DNA of 64,000 nucleotides. It comes from JAHEDH01 sp963745865. Its GTDB lineage: Bacteria > Actinomycetota > Acidimicrobiia > Spongiisociales > ZC4RG35. Both the position numbers and the translations under genes were made by a program. This document shows, piece after piece, positions 10,138 to 19,703 of the stretch. Where the stretch lies: assembly GCA_963745865.1 (NCBI GenBank), contig CAVUYZ010000004.1, forward strand, positions 434,001 to 498,000, given 5' to 3'. The stretch's first letter is position 1. Every line of letters begins with the position of its first letter. Below the pieces are notes generated by a model. That model did not search any database. It worked only from the letters and a program-made list of their open reading frames with translations, and had not been told where the DNA came from.

Positions 10138-10251
10138 ATGGGAGCGGATCGTCTTCGTGTTGGCATGGTTGCTGAACTGCCGTCGCGTGAGCAATGCACG
10201 GCGCAGAGTCTTTGCGCTCTGGCCGGGGCCAGCACAGCCGCCGACCATCCG

Positions 10252-10257
10252 TACACT
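10252..10257 (+). promoter_or_regulatory. -10 box TACACT, leaderless start of the lipoprotein
   Basis: TACACT ends 6 bases before ATG 10264. It is a good TANNNT match with no Shine-Dalgarno sequence. Confidence 0.55.
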
Positions 10258-10263
10258 CGAAGC

Positions 10264-10842
10264 ATGTCCGATTCGAATCGGTACCTGTCCGCCATCGTCC
10301 TGTTCGGTCTCGTCGTGACGGCGTGCGCCGAACCTGCCGGCCTCCCGGGCGACTCGGGTGTGACCACGTCGTCGGCCGGCACCACCACCACCTCGGCCGC
10401 GGCCGGCCCGTCCTCGGGTGAGATCGACGTTCCGTCCGGAGGCCTGTCGACGCCCTCGCGGGAGGTCGACACCACGGTCTCGCCGACAACGGCGATGTCT
10501 GGCTCGCCGACGACGGTCACGCCGACATCGGCCGCCGGGTCAGAGATTCAGAACGAGGTGCCGCCCGAGGTGCTCGGCATGCTCGTCGACCGGGTCGCCT
10601 CCGATGTGGGTGTCGCTCCCGGTGACGTGACTGTCGAGAGCTCGCAAGCCTGGACTTGGCCGGACGCCTCCCTCGGGTGCCCCCTGAAGGGGTATCTCTA
10701 CAGCCAGGTGGTCACGGACGGCTACTGGGTCGTGCTGGCTGCCCACGGCATGACCTTCGATTTTCGTGTCACGAGAGACGGCGCAGCCCGTTTGTGTGAT
10801 CGCCCGCTCCCCGAGACCGGCGAACGCGCTCCTAAGCCCTGA
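10264..10842 (+). CDS. secreted lipoprotein of unknown function
   Basis: This 192-residue protein has a lipoprotein signal peptide: a hydrophobic stretch, LSAIVLFGLVVTAC, ends in a lipobox Cys at about residue 21. A low-complexity Thr/Ser/Pro linker covers about residues 25-95 and probably spans the cell wall. The C-terminal domain, about residues 98-180, contains DVTVESSQAWTWPDASLGCP, VTDGYWVVLAAHG and DFRVTRDG; similar small domains are common in uncharacterised actinobacterial exported proteins. The start is fixed by the -10 box. No enzyme motif is visible. Confidence 0.75.
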   Translation: MSDSNRYLSAIVLFGLVVTACAEPAGLPGDSGVTTSSAGTTTTSAAAGPSSGEIDVPSGGLSTPSREVDTTVSPTTAMSGSPTTVTPTSAAGSEIQNEVPPEVLGMLVDRVASDVGVAPGDVTVESSQAWTWPDASLGCPLKGYLYSQVVTDGYWVVLAAHGMTFDFRVTRDGAARLCDRPLPETGERAPKP

Positions 10843-10843
10843 C

Positions 10844-10878
10844 GAGGTGAAGGGGGCCGTCCCGGCCCCCTTCACCTC
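10844..10878. terminator. bidirectional terminator between convergent genes
   Basis: A perfect 15-bp inverted repeat with a 5-base loop lies directly after the lipoprotein stop and 30 bases from the stop of the convergent subtilase, so it can serve both genes. Confidence 0.8.
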
Positions 10879-10907
10879 CTGGCTTTCACCGCTCCGGACT
10901 CGGCCTC

Positions 10908-13900
10908 CTACGGGACGGTCACCTCGACCGGCACCTGGAACAGACCGGGGGCGGTGGCCGGGCCCATCAGGACCAGGCCGTAGTAGGTCCCGGGCTCGAA
11001 GCCCGTGACATCCCATGCGATCGTGACGGTGTCCGACCCTCCGGCCGGGATCGCCCCAGGCAGATCGGTCACCGAGACGTCGTGTCCCTGAACCGCGTTC
11101 ACCGTCAGATCGAAGGTGTCGGTGCCTGCCGGCACGCTCCAGCCGTGGACGGCGATGGTGTAGGTGCCGTCCTCCGGGAAGAGCACGGAAACGGATTCTG
11201 CGTCGGTCGGCGTCGTGGACGAGCCGATGAGCGACCCGTCGGGGCCGTACAGATACAGATCGAGATCCGAGCCGTTCGCCGAATTGCCCGTGCTGACCTC
11301 GAGAAGCGCACCGTTCTCCACGGTCACCGTCTTCACGAAGGAGGCCGTCGTCGGGTCGTTGGGATCGTCCTGCTGGATCGACTCGGTCGTGACGACCGGC
11401 GCCCCCAGCCCGAAGCCCTCGGCCACGAATCCGTCGAGTGCCAACTCGGTCGAGATGGTGATGTCGGTCGAGCCCGATCCCGTGCCCCCGGCCGTAGCCG
11501 GATCGAGATGGACCATGCCGGTCGTCGCCTCGAACGGGTCGGCGAGTTCTTCACCGTCGACCATGACCTGATGGAACAAGATGCCGTGCAGCCCCGCGGT
11601 GAGAGGCGCTGCGACGAGCTCGGTCGACGTCCCGGACGATGTCGCATAGGCCCATCGACCACTTCCGACGTAGGTGTACTCGCTTCGTCCCACCTCGCCG
11701 AGCGTCGGGCCGAACGTGTCGGCCTGGGGTCCGAGGATGATCGTGTCGATGTCGGTTCGATCCCCCTGCCAGCTGTTCTCGACCAGGAGGTACGAGGTGC
11801 CGCTCGCCGGCAGGTCCTCGGCGGCCACATCGGTCCAGAAGAACCTCCAGTCGCCCGACTCCTGCCGCCACGAGTAGTCGGTGTAGCCGAACACTGCACC
11901 GTTGTCGTAGAGCGAGTCGGATTGGTCGACCCCGCCGAACGTGGATTGAGTTCCCGTCGCCGTCACGGCCACGGAAACGGGGATCACGATCGAGGTCCCG
12001 TCTGCGAGGGCCACCTCGATCGAGCCCTCGTACATGCCCAGAGGAGCGTCTGCGGGGACGTCGATCGTTGCGTTGACCGTGGATCCCGACACCGAGACGG
12101 AGACCCAGTCCCAGACCGACTTCTCCCAGAACGAGGCCTGGATGGTGAGGTCGGTCTGCCGCGACTCCCACCCGATCTCGATGCCGCAACGTCGCAGGAT
12201 CCGTCGTCCACCCGGTCGAGGGGGTGGCCCACTCTCGCCTGCTGTGACGGCCCGAAGTCGTAGCCATACGTGAACCGGATGTAATCCTCGGTCTGCATGT
12301 CGCCGGTTGCGGCGATCTGTTCCCAACCCGAGCCCGCAACGACGGCATCGCCGTCTCGATACTCCCCTTCGGCGTTGAGATCGGTCCAGTTCCGGACATG
12401 CACCCGCCAGTTGTTGTACGAGGACGGGTCGATCGTGAGGCTGTCGGTCGGATTGAACTGCTCGTACGGCTTGGTCATCTTGACTTCGAGGAGATCGGTT
12501 CCAGCGGGGATGTCGTCGGTGATGTCGCGCACGTAGTCGGGCGTGGTGAACAGACCATGCTCGGTCGACTCGTCGGCAGTCGTGAACGAGTAGTCCTCGA
12601 CGCCGATCAGCGAGTGGGTGAGCGCCGATACACCGGTCACGGCTCCGTTGATGGAGAAGGATTGGCTGTCGGTCGCGCCCGGCTCGATCACATGAGCGAG
12701 TCCCTCTCCCGGGGACCACGCCCCGGGCGAGGCGTACCCCGCCCCCGAGCCCTCGACGGCATCGACCCCGTGCAGGGCGTTCACCAGGCCGCCGCCCTGG
12801 GACCAGACATCATGGCCGGTGTCGGTGGCCGTCCCATGAGGAGATCCCTCGCCTCCCCGAACGTCGGCCAAGAGCCGTTGGCGTCTCGGTACGCCTGGTA
12901 GATCAATGCGAGATTCCCGGCAGCGACCGGTGCTGCCTGCGAGGTTCCGCCGAAGTCAGCGGTCGCCACTGCACCCCAGAGGACCTCGTTGAGCGGGACG
13001 TCTCCGGTGCCGAACGCCCCGGTGGCCACCACGTCGGCTCCTGCGCTGTTCATCGCGCCCCGGACCGCGATTCGACCACGACATCGGGTCTCCGCCCAGG
13101 ATCTGGGCTTCGGAGGCGATCGATTCGAAGATGCCGATCGATCCGTAGAGAGTCGACGCTCCCACTCCGATGCTGCTCTCCGGACTGGGGGGCGAGACGG
13201 TTCCGTATCCCGCCGCACCGTTGCCGGTGGAGAACAGCAGCGTGGTCGTCGGTCCATAGGCGCGGTTGATCGTGTCGATGAGGCGCGACTCGTAGTCGAA
13301 CCCGTCGTTGTCGGTTACGGAGAACCCCCATGAGTTGGAGACGATTTGAATGTCGTCGCCCGTTCCGGACTCGCGTCGTAGCCTAGGCCTGCGTAGATGT
13401 ATGCATCCTCGACGAACGGTGAGACATAGAAGTTCCCGTTCTGCGTTGATGCGGCATCCTTGGCTGGGCCGACGACGAGGCCGCCGCCGCCGGCGATCGG
13501 CGAACCGCTCGGACCCCAGTAGACCGATCCAGCCACCACGCCCTGTGCGGTGGCGGATGAGGTGGTCCCCATTCCGTGGTCGCCCCCGCCCTCGAGGTAG
13601 TCCATCACGTGGAACGCCACGAGATCGCCATTCCCGAAGAATTCCCCTGGGATCCCCCAATACCAGTCGAGCGTCGGGACGGGAGTCCTTCCGTCAGAGA
13701 TGAAGTAGACGAGCCCACCGGAGACGTCGTTGAGCCCGTCCCCGTCGTAGTCGAGACATGCCGCCTCGTTTGACGACATGGTGCGGTCGAGGCGTGCCGG
13801 GGCGTCGTCGGTGAAGTCGTAGTTGTAGTTCAGATCGACGTACACGGTGTCGTAGGTACCGGGCTCGGATTCGTCGACCACCAGAACGCCGGCACGCTCG

Positions 13901-14871
13901 CCGCGAAGGGCTTTCGCCGCTCCCTTGAACAGGCCGCGACTGATGATGTGGGCGACGTCAGCGAGTGACTTGTCGGGGTGTGATCCGATGTGATATTCAC
14001 CGGAGAGAGAGGTGTCGGGAAGCTTGTAGGTTCTCTTCGCTTTCGACCCGATGGGGGTGTACAGGGCGCTCAGCGTGGCGTCCTTTCCCTTTGCGGTGGG
14101 CACCACGACCGTCGATGTGTCGGCATAGTCAGCCTCGCCCTCGGCGATGAAGGACGTGCGGGCGTAGTAGTCGTTGGCGGCGATGAAGCTCGAGAACGAG
14201 TCGAATATCTCGGGCAACCCGTAGTACGGGCTGTCTGGGTCGTCGATGTATGCCCAGGTTCCGTAGAGATCGGGGTGGCAATAGTCGGCTCCGGAGTCGT
14301 TCGACATGTACCGAACGCCCTCCCCGGTGTACCCCTTCTCCCAGGCGGCCTGTGAGGCATGGATCTCGGTGCCTGTGGCCCCGCCTGTGTGGTACCACCC
14401 GTCGGGAGCAGGGCCCGGCGAGTCCTCGCCGATTCGGATCTCGGCGTTGAGGACTTGGCGACGAGCGTCCGGCTCCGAGATCTCCTGAGGCGACGCGAGG
14501 GACTCGGGAAGTTGTAGCGAGATGACCCCGTCGGAGGCTGCGATCTTCTCGATCTCCAAACCGTTGGCGTAGCCCACCGCGACCGTCGTGCCGAGCGGAT
14601 CGACGAATGGTCGGGCATACCAACGATCGGAGTATGCGCTGAGGTCCGTGCCGGCGACGATTCTCGCGACGAATTGAACGTCGGCCTTACCGGCCGAGGC
14701 AATCGCCTCCAGCAGGTGCGGGTGGACCTTGGTTCGGGCGGAATCGGAGGCGCTCTTCACGGCAGGCGTCTCAGAGCTGCGACCATTCGCTCGGCCGGGG
14801 GCCGCGGCCACCGGAACAGTAAGGGTCATGGCCACAACCGCAGCCAGGGCGACGAAAAGCTTTCGTTTCAC
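10908..14871 (-). CDS. large secreted S8 (subtilisin-like) protease, multiple frameshifts
   Basis: Five overlapping frames join into one exported protein of about 1,320 residues. A Sec signal peptide (KRKLFVALAAVVAMTLTVP) follows a GTG at 14871 with a GGAGGA ribosome site, which sets the start. The catalytic Asp is in NDSGADYCHPDL (residue 192), the His in GGGDHGMGTTSSATAQG (about 432), and the Ser in FGGTSQAAPVAAG. About 240 residues separate Asp from His, far more than in ordinary subtilisins, and this segment contains DYDGDG. The C-terminal part has a PPC-like beta domain (DLDLYLYGPDGSL) and other beta-rich regions, probably for substrate or cell-wall contact. Frame breaks lie near 13345, 13060, 12860 and 12190. 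Confidence 0.85.
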
Positions 14872-15009
14872 TGTGTCCTCCACTCTCCCTGGCATCTCTC
14901 GATGCCGAACTATCACCGCGGCCTCCACCTGCGGCACCGATCGACCCTAGTAGCGATTTGAGCGACCACTCCAGGGCTATTCGGGAAATAGTTACCGAAG
15001 GACATCGGA

Positions 15010-15015
15010 TACCAT
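15010..15015 (+). promoter_or_regulatory. -10 box TACCAT, leaderless start of htpX
   Basis: TACCAT ends 7 bases before ATG 15023. The bases between them (TCACCCC) contain no ribosome site. Confidence 0.5.
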
Positions 15016-15022
15016 TCACCCC

Positions 15023-15877
15023 ATGAACAACCTCAAGACAGTTGGGCTGCTCGCCTTCATGAGCGTGTTGCTGGTGCTCGTCGCCTACCAGCTCGGAATG
15101 AGCATCGGATTCGCGCTCGGCATCGCCGCCGTATTCAATCTCGGCGCCTACTTCTTCTCCGACAAGATCGCCATCGCCGCATCCCGGGCCAAGCCTGTCA
15201 CCGAGACGGAACTGCCGCAGATCTACTCGATCATGCGGCGGCTCACCCAGCAGGCGGGCATGCCGATGCCGAGGCTCTACGTCATCGAATCCCCCCAGCC
15301 GAACGCCTTCGCCACCGGTCGCAGCCCCAGGCACGCCGCGGTCGCCGTCACCACCGGCATCATGCAGATCCTCAACGAGCAGGAGCTCGAAGGCGTGCTC
15401 GCCCACGAGCTGTCCCACGTGCGGAACAGGGACATTCTCATCAGCTCGGTTGCGGCGATGCTCGCCGCCGCACTCACGATCCTCGCCCGCTCGGCGTTCT
15501 GGTTCGGGGGCAGCCGGAACCGAGAAAACCCGCTCGGTGCGTTCGGAGCGATCCTTGCACTGATCTTCGCCCCGATCGCGGCGATGCTGATCCGCTTCGC
15601 CATCTCGCGAACCCGTGAGTATCAGGCCGACCGCTCCGGCGCAGAGATCACCGGCCAGCCGCTGCAGCTCGCCTCGGCGCTCCAGAAGATCAGCGACGGG
15701 ACCGCTCGGATCCCGATGAAGGTCAACAGTGCCGTCGCCCCGCTCTACATCGACAACCCGCTCAAGGCATTCGGCAACAAGCGCGGTGGCCGCAACCAGT
15801 TCTCACAGCTCTTCTCGACCCATCCTCCCGCCGAGGATCGGATCGAGCGGCTCACCCAGATGACCTACGGAGGCTGA
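15023..15877 (+). CDS. htpX: membrane zinc metalloprotease HtpX (M48B)
   Basis: The 284-residue length is typical of HtpX. Two N-terminal membrane segments (about residues 7-25 and 29-46) precede the zinc motif HELSH at 128-132. Two more hydrophobic segments lie near 142-157 and 173-195, and the third zinc ligand region is REYQADRSGAEITG. HtpX degrades misfolded membrane proteins at the cytosolic face of the membrane. The downstream membrane-protein gene starts 6 bases after the stop, so the two probably share a transcript. The gene is divergent from the secreted subtilase. Confidence 0.95.
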   Translation: MNNLKTVGLLAFMSVLLVLVAYQLGMSIGFALGIAAVFNLGAYFFSDKIAIAASRAKPVTETELPQIYSIMRRLTQQAGMPMPRLYVIESPQPNAFATGRSPRHAAVAVTTGIMQILNEQELEGVLAHELSHVRNRDILISSVAAMLAAALTILARSAFWFGGSRNRENPLGAFGAILALIFAPIAAMLIRFAISRTREYQADRSGAEITGQPLQLASALQKISDGTARIPMKVNSAVAPLYIDNPLKAFGNKRGGRNQFSQLFSTHPPAEDRIERLTQMTYGG

Positions 15878-15883
15878 TCGGGG

Positions 15884-16381
15884 GTGATCGCCCTCGGCGT
15901 CGACGCCGCGATCCTGGTGATCGGGGTGTTCGTGCTCGTTGCGGTCTGGTGGGGCGCCAACCTGAGCGTTCGATCGGCCACATCCGGGCCCTCATGGGCG
16001 ATGGAGCACCTCGATCGGGTGCGCCGGCTGTGGCCGGCGCTCGTGTTGGGAAGCGTGGTGATCGTCGGGTTGGTCCGACCGTTCTGGGTCGGCGCCGCCG
16101 CCCTCTACATCGTGGGGGTGATGTGGTTCCTGTCGGCGATGCTGCTGCGCAATCTGCACCGTATCGAGGTGATGGATGGGTTCGTCGAGATCCCCGCAGA
16201 ACGGCGGCGCGCCATCCTTCAGAGATCCAGGAGGTTCCTGTTCGCCGGCGGCCTGGTGCTCGCCATTCTCGGGGGACTCTCATATGCAGCGGGGCCGGTC
16301 GCCTGGGTGACGTTGGCCATCGGGGCGGTCCTGGTCGGGACCGCCGCACGCCTCACCCGGACGCCTGAAAACGGGGCCTGA
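15884..16381 (+). CDS. membrane protein of unknown function, downstream of htpX
   Basis: This 165-residue protein starts at a GTG 6 bases after the htpX stop. Five hydrophobic stretches lie at about residues 5-25, 47-62, 66-83, 108-125 and 130-150, separated by basic segments such as MEHLDRVRRLW and PAERRRAILQRSRR. I do not recognise the family. Tight spacing to htpX suggests co-expression in the envelope. The gene ends about 70 bases before the tRNA cluster, which has its own promoter. Confidence 0.7.
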   Translation: MIALGVDAAILVIGVFVLVAVWWGANLSVRSATSGPSWAMEHLDRVRRLWPALVLGSVVIVGLVRPFWVGAAALYIVGVMWFLSAMLLRNLHRIEVMDGFVEIPAERRRAILQRSRRFLFAGGLVLAILGGLSYAAGPVAWVTLAIGAVLVGTAARLTRTPENGA

Positions 16382-16397
16382 ACCGGGCGCTGTCGCT

Positions 16398-16426
16398 TTG
16401 TGCGGCAATCGGCGCATCGGTATAGT
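16398..16426 (+). promoter_or_regulatory. promoter of the tRNA-Tyr/Thr/Met-tuf cluster
   Basis: TTGTGC and TATAGT are separated by exactly 17 bases. The -10 box ends 28 bases before the mature tRNA-Tyr. Confidence 0.6.
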
Positions 16427-16454
16427 TTCGAAGCCCCCGGAGGTTTCCGGGCTG

Positions 16455-16537
16455 GCCGGGATGCCCGAGCGGCCAAAGGGAGCAGACTGTAAATCTGCCG
16501 GCGTATGCCTTCGGAGGTTCAAATCCTTCTCCCGGCA
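16455..16537 (+). tRNA. tRNA-Tyr (anticodon GTA)
   Basis: A class II tRNA of 83 bases. The acceptor strand GCCGGGA pairs with TCCCGGC, the anticodon loop is CTGTAAA, and a long variable arm is present. The 3' CCA is not fully encoded. Confidence 0.95.
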
Positions 16538-16562
16538 CCGGTGCGAGACACCGAAACACAAT

Positions 16563-16634
<72 letters not shown>

Positions 16635-16662
16635 CCCGGTGGCTGCGAACGCGGTCAGCCAT

Positions 16663-16736
16663 GGCGGCGTAGCTCAGTTGGTAAGAGCGCTCGACTCATA
16701 ATCGAGAGGTCGGCAGTTCGAGTCTGCCCGCCGCTA
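16663..16736 (+). tRNA. tRNA-Met, elongator (anticodon CAT)
   Basis: A 74-base cloverleaf. The anticodon arm CTCGA-CTCATAA-TCGAG lacks the three G:C pairs of initiator tRNA, so it is read as the elongator. The gene lies immediately upstream of tuf. Confidence 0.92.
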
Positions 16737-16790
16737 CGCCCCGGTATGCGGACCCCGAGCCCGCGACGTCGACACAGAGGAAGAAAGATT

Positions 16791-17981
16791 ATGGCAAAGG
16801 CAAAGTTCGATCGTTCGAAGCCGCATGTGAATATTGGGACGATGGGTCATATTGATCATGGGAAGACGACGTTGACGGCGGCGATTACCAAGACGTTGGC
16901 TGAGCGTGTTGGTGGTCAGAATGTGTTCACGGAGTTCGAGAATATTGATAAGGCTCCTGAGGAGCGTGAGCGGGGGATCACGATTTCGATTTCTCATGTG
17001 GAGTATGAGACCGAGAATCGTCATTACGCCCATGTGGATATGCCGGGTCATGCTGATTACATCAAGAACATGATTACGGGTGCTGCTCAGGTGGATGGCG
17101 CGATTTTGGTGGTGTCTGCGACGGATGGTCCGATGCCCCAGACCCGTGAGCATGTGTTGTTGGCTCGTCAGGTTGGTGTCCCGTCGATTGTTGTGTTCAT
17201 GAACAAGACGGACATGGTTGATGATGAGGAGTTGTTGGATCTGGTTGAGCTCGAGGTGAGGGATTTGCTCACCGAGTATGAGTTCCCTGGTGATGATGTT
17301 CCGGTGGTGAAGGGTTCTGCGTTGAAGGCGTTGGAGGGTGACTCCGATCAGCAGGACAACATCATGGAGTTGATGGATGCGGTTGATTCGTTCATTCCTG
17401 AGCCTGATCGTGATACCGATAAGCCGTTCATGATGGCGATCGAGGATGTGTTTTCGATTACGGGTCGTGGGACGGTTGTGACCGGGAAGATCGAACAGGG
17501 TGTGTTGAAGGTGAATGAGGAGGTTGAGATCGTTGGGATCCGGCCGACTCAGAAGTCGACGGCGACGGGGATTGAGATGTTCCGGAAGTTGTTGGATGAG
17601 GGTCGTGCTGGTGACAACGTTGGGGTGTTGTTGCGGGGGATTGGTAAGGATGATGTTGAGCGTGGTCAGGTGTTGGCCAAGCCGGGTTCGATCACTCCGC
17701 ACACCGATTTTGAGGCTCAGGTCTATATTTTGACGAAGGAGGAGGGTGGCCGTCACAATCCGTTCTTTTCGGGGTATCGGCCGCAGTTCTATTTCCGGAC
17801 GACGGATGTGACGGGGAATGTGACGTTGCCGGAGGGCACTCAGATGGTGATGCCTGGTGATAACACCGAGATGTCGGTCGAGTTGATTTCTCCGATTGCG
17901 ATGGATGAGGGGTTACGGTTCGCGATTCGTGAGGGTGGCCGCACTGTTGGTGCCGGCCGGGTCACCAAAATCACCAAATAG
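16791..17981 (+). CDS. tuf: elongation factor Tu
   Basis: The 396-residue protein delivers aminoacyl-tRNA to the ribosome as a GTPase. GHIDHGKT (residues 19-26) is the P-loop, and DMPGHADY and NKTDM are the other GTP motifs. The ATG at 16791 follows a GAGGAAG ribosome site; longer frames upstream read through tRNA genes. Codon use is unlike the neighbours: in the first 60 codons I count 23 ending in T and only 4 in C, whereas groEL has 4 and 27. This may reflect transfer or special codon selection. tuf here, after tRNA-Tyr/Thr and before rpmG, resembles tufB in proteobacteria rather than the fusA-tuf position. Confidence 0.98.
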   Translation: MAKAKFDRSKPHVNIGTMGHIDHGKTTLTAAITKTLAERVGGQNVFTEFENIDKAPEERERGITISISHVEYETENRHYAHVDMPGHADYIKNMITGAAQVDGAILVVSATDGPMPQTREHVLLARQVGVPSIVVFMNKTDMVDDEELLDLVELEVRDLLTEYEFPGDDVPVVKGSALKALEGDSDQQDNIMELMDAVDSFIPEPDRDTDKPFMMAIEDVFSITGRGTVVTGKIEQGVLKVNEEVEIVGIRPTQKSTATGIEMFRKLLDEGRAGDNVGVLLRGIGKDDVERGQVLAKPGSITPHTDFEAQVYILTKEEGGRHNPFFSGYRPQFYFRTTDVTGNVTLPEGTQMVMPGDNTEMSVELISPIAMDEGLRFAIREGGRTVGAGRVTKITK

Positions 17982-18061
17982 AACAACCCGATCACTGCGG
18001 GCGGCATGCGTGTCGCCTGCCAACCCGAGATGGCTGACGCCCTGCGGAGAGAGATTCGATA

Positions 18062-18223
18062 ATGGCCAGTGACAAGAGACCGCCGATCACGTTGGCGTGC
18101 GAAGTGTGCAAGCGTCGTAACTACGTGACGAACAAGAACAAGACCAATACGCGGGACCGGCTCGAACTGAACAAGTTCTGCCGCTGGTGTCGGACGCACA
18201 CTGCCCACCGCGAGACCCGCTGA
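18062..18223 (+). CDS. rpmG: 50S ribosomal protein L33 (bL33), zinc-ribbon form
   Basis: This 53-residue ribosomal protein contains two CxxC pairs (CEVC and CRWC), so it is the zinc-binding C+ form. NKNKTNTRDRLELNKFC is characteristic of bL33. It sits 80 bases after tuf and before the MaoC gene, which is the position of rpmG2 before hadABC in mycobacteria. Codons end mostly in C or G, unlike tuf next door. A GAGAGAGA stretch precedes the ATG. Confidence 0.95.
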   Translation: MASDKRPPITLACEVCKRRNYVTNKNKTNTRDRLELNKFCRWCRTHTAHRETR

Positions 18224-18239
18224 TTTCAGCGAGCCCGAG

Positions 18240-18264
18240 GGCCCGGAGCCGTGCGCTCCGGGCC
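18240..18264 (+). terminator. possible terminator or attenuator after rpmG
   Basis: A 9-bp GC-only inverted repeat (GGCCCGGAG with CTCCGGGCC) and a 7-base loop lie 16 bases after the rpmG stop. No T tract is present, so partial termination is possible. Confidence 0.45.
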
Positions 18265-18333
18265 TTCGTCGCGTTCGTGGGAGGCTGCCGCACCCTCCCA
18301 CCGCGGCGACTGACAGCTAGCGTGCGCCGGGAC

Positions 18334-19146
18334 ATGCCCTTGGCCGACCTCACGGGCCGTACGTACGGACCCATCTCATACCGACTCGGACGCGAGAAGA
18401 TCGCCGACTTCATCGAGGCGACTCACGAGAGTCCGGACCGTTGGGCGGAGTCGGCGCCCCCCTCCTTCGCAGGAGCATTGCTCTTCGCAGTGGCTCCCGC
18501 GCTGCTCCGCGACCCCGATTTGGCATCACACAGCCACGGAGTGATCCACGGCGATCAGTCGTTCACCTGGTATCGGAGCCTCACCTACGGACTCGATCTC
18601 ACGGTGCTGGGGACGGTGACGAAGTTGCGAGAGCGTGGTGGCGTGGCGTTCCTTGGATTCGGACTGTCGGTCACCGATGCCGATGGTCCCGTCGTCGAAG
18701 GATCCTCCACCTTCCTCCTCTCAGGGGAGGAATCAGCCGCCGGCGGACACGTCGAGGCCGACGAGCCGGGGCCGGACCATCTGGCGCCGGCACAGATCGA
18801 GGGAGCGTCGTTGCTCCGCTCGGCGACCCGGCGAGATCTCGTGAAGTACGCCGGGGCGTCACGGGACTACAACCCGCTGCATTGGGATCACGCCACAGCC
18901 GTCGATGCAGGGCTCCCTGGCGTAGTCGTGCACGGGCTGCTGCAGTCGGCCTGGATGCTGACCGCCGTCTCTTCCGACACCACAGACCGACCGATCAACT
19001 CAGCGCGGTTCCGGTATCGAAATCCGCTCCGGCCGGGTATCACGGTTGGTCTGGTGTCCTCGGAGAATGACGACGGCTCGCTCGATGTCACGGTGACCGA
19101 TGGCGAGGCCGACTACGTCACGGCCAAGGTCGAACCAGCGGAATGA
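18334..19146 (+). CDS. double-hotdog MaoC-family dehydratase (HadA-HadB-like fusion)
   Basis: The 270-residue protein contains two hotdog halves. The N-terminal half (residues 1-125, GRTYGPISYRLGREKIADFIEAT) resembles the FAS1-like N-terminal dehydratase domain of HadA. The C-terminal half carries the MaoC catalytic segment YAGASRDYNPLHWDHATA with Asp and His. In mycobacteria separate hadA, hadB and hadC lie between rpmG2 and tRNA-Trp and dehydrate 3-hydroxyacyl-ACP in long-chain fatty acid synthesis; here one fused gene occupies that slot. The substrate is inferred from synteny and family. The stop overlaps the sigma-factor start (ATGA). ATG 18334 is chosen over an unlikely upstream extension to 18187. 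Confidence 0.85.
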   Translation: MPLADLTGRTYGPISYRLGREKIADFIEATHESPDRWAESAPPSFAGALLFAVAPALLRDPDLASHSHGVIHGDQSFTWYRSLTYGLDLTVLGTVTKLRERGGVAFLGFGLSVTDADGPVVEGSSTFLLSGEESAAGGHVEADEPGPDHLAPAQIEGASLLRSATRRDLVKYAGASRDYNPLHWDHATAVDAGLPGVVVHGLLQSAWMLTAVSSDTTDRPINSARFRYRNPLRPGITVGLVSSENDDGSLDVTVTDGEADYVTAKVEPAE

Positions 19147-19703
19147 CGACTCGGCGGGATCAGATCGCCGATGCCGATGCGGTGTTCGTCGAACGGGCCA
19201 TCGAAGGTGACGTCGCCGCATTCTCCGAGTTGGTGCGACGTCACCGCAATAGCTGGTACACATTGGCGCTGCGGCTTCTCGGCGATCCGGACAGCGCTGC
19301 CGACGCCACCCAGGACGCAACACTGCGTGCGTGGAGAGCACTCGACGGCTTTCGAGGGGAGGCAGCGTTCAGCACCTGGACGCATCGGATCGTGGTGAAT
19401 TCGGCCTGGTCGCTTCGCCGCAAGGCGCGGCGCCATGCCGCGACATCCATCGAGTTCGTCGATGATCCGGTTCACGATCCGCTCGAACTGCATCTCGATC
19501 GGTTGGGAATGCGTGACGAGATCTCCTCGGCGCTGCTGGGTCTGTCTGCAGCGAACCGGGCCGCCGTGGTGCTCAAGGACGTCTACGGATGGTCACACGC
19601 CGAGATCGCCGACGGTCTCGGGATCAGTGTGACTGCGGCGAAGGTCAGGTTGCATCGGGGCCGGACAGCGTTGCGAAAGCGCCTCGAGGAGAGCCGAACA
19701 TGA
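19143..19703 (+). CDS. ECF-type RNA polymerase sigma factor
   Basis: This 186-residue sigma factor has only the ECF core domains. Region 2 spans about residues 18-90 (FSELVRRHRNSWYTLALRLLGDPDSAADATQDATLRAW), and region 4 spans about 125-180 with the helix-turn-helix YGWSHAEIADGLGISVTAAK. It directs RNA polymerase to a dedicated regulon that cannot be named here. It is coupled by ATGA overlaps to the MaoC gene upstream and to an anti-sigma gene downstream. The pair interrupts the rpmG-had-tRNA-Trp-secE order known from mycobacteria. Confidence 0.92.
   Translation: MTTRRDQIADADAVFVERAIEGDVAAFSELVRRHRNSWYTLALRLLGDPDSAADATQDATLRAWRALDGFRGEAAFSTWTHRIVVNSAWSLRRKARRHAATSIEFVDDPVHDPLELHLDRLGMRDEISSALLGLSAANRAAVVLKDVYGWSHAEIADGLGISVTAAKVRLHRGRTALRKRLEESRT

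Noticed and set aside
16734..17756. 340-residue open frame antisense to tuf
   Set aside because: It exists because tuf uses few codons whose complement is a stop. The product is His/Arg/Asn-rich with no ribosome site or known family.
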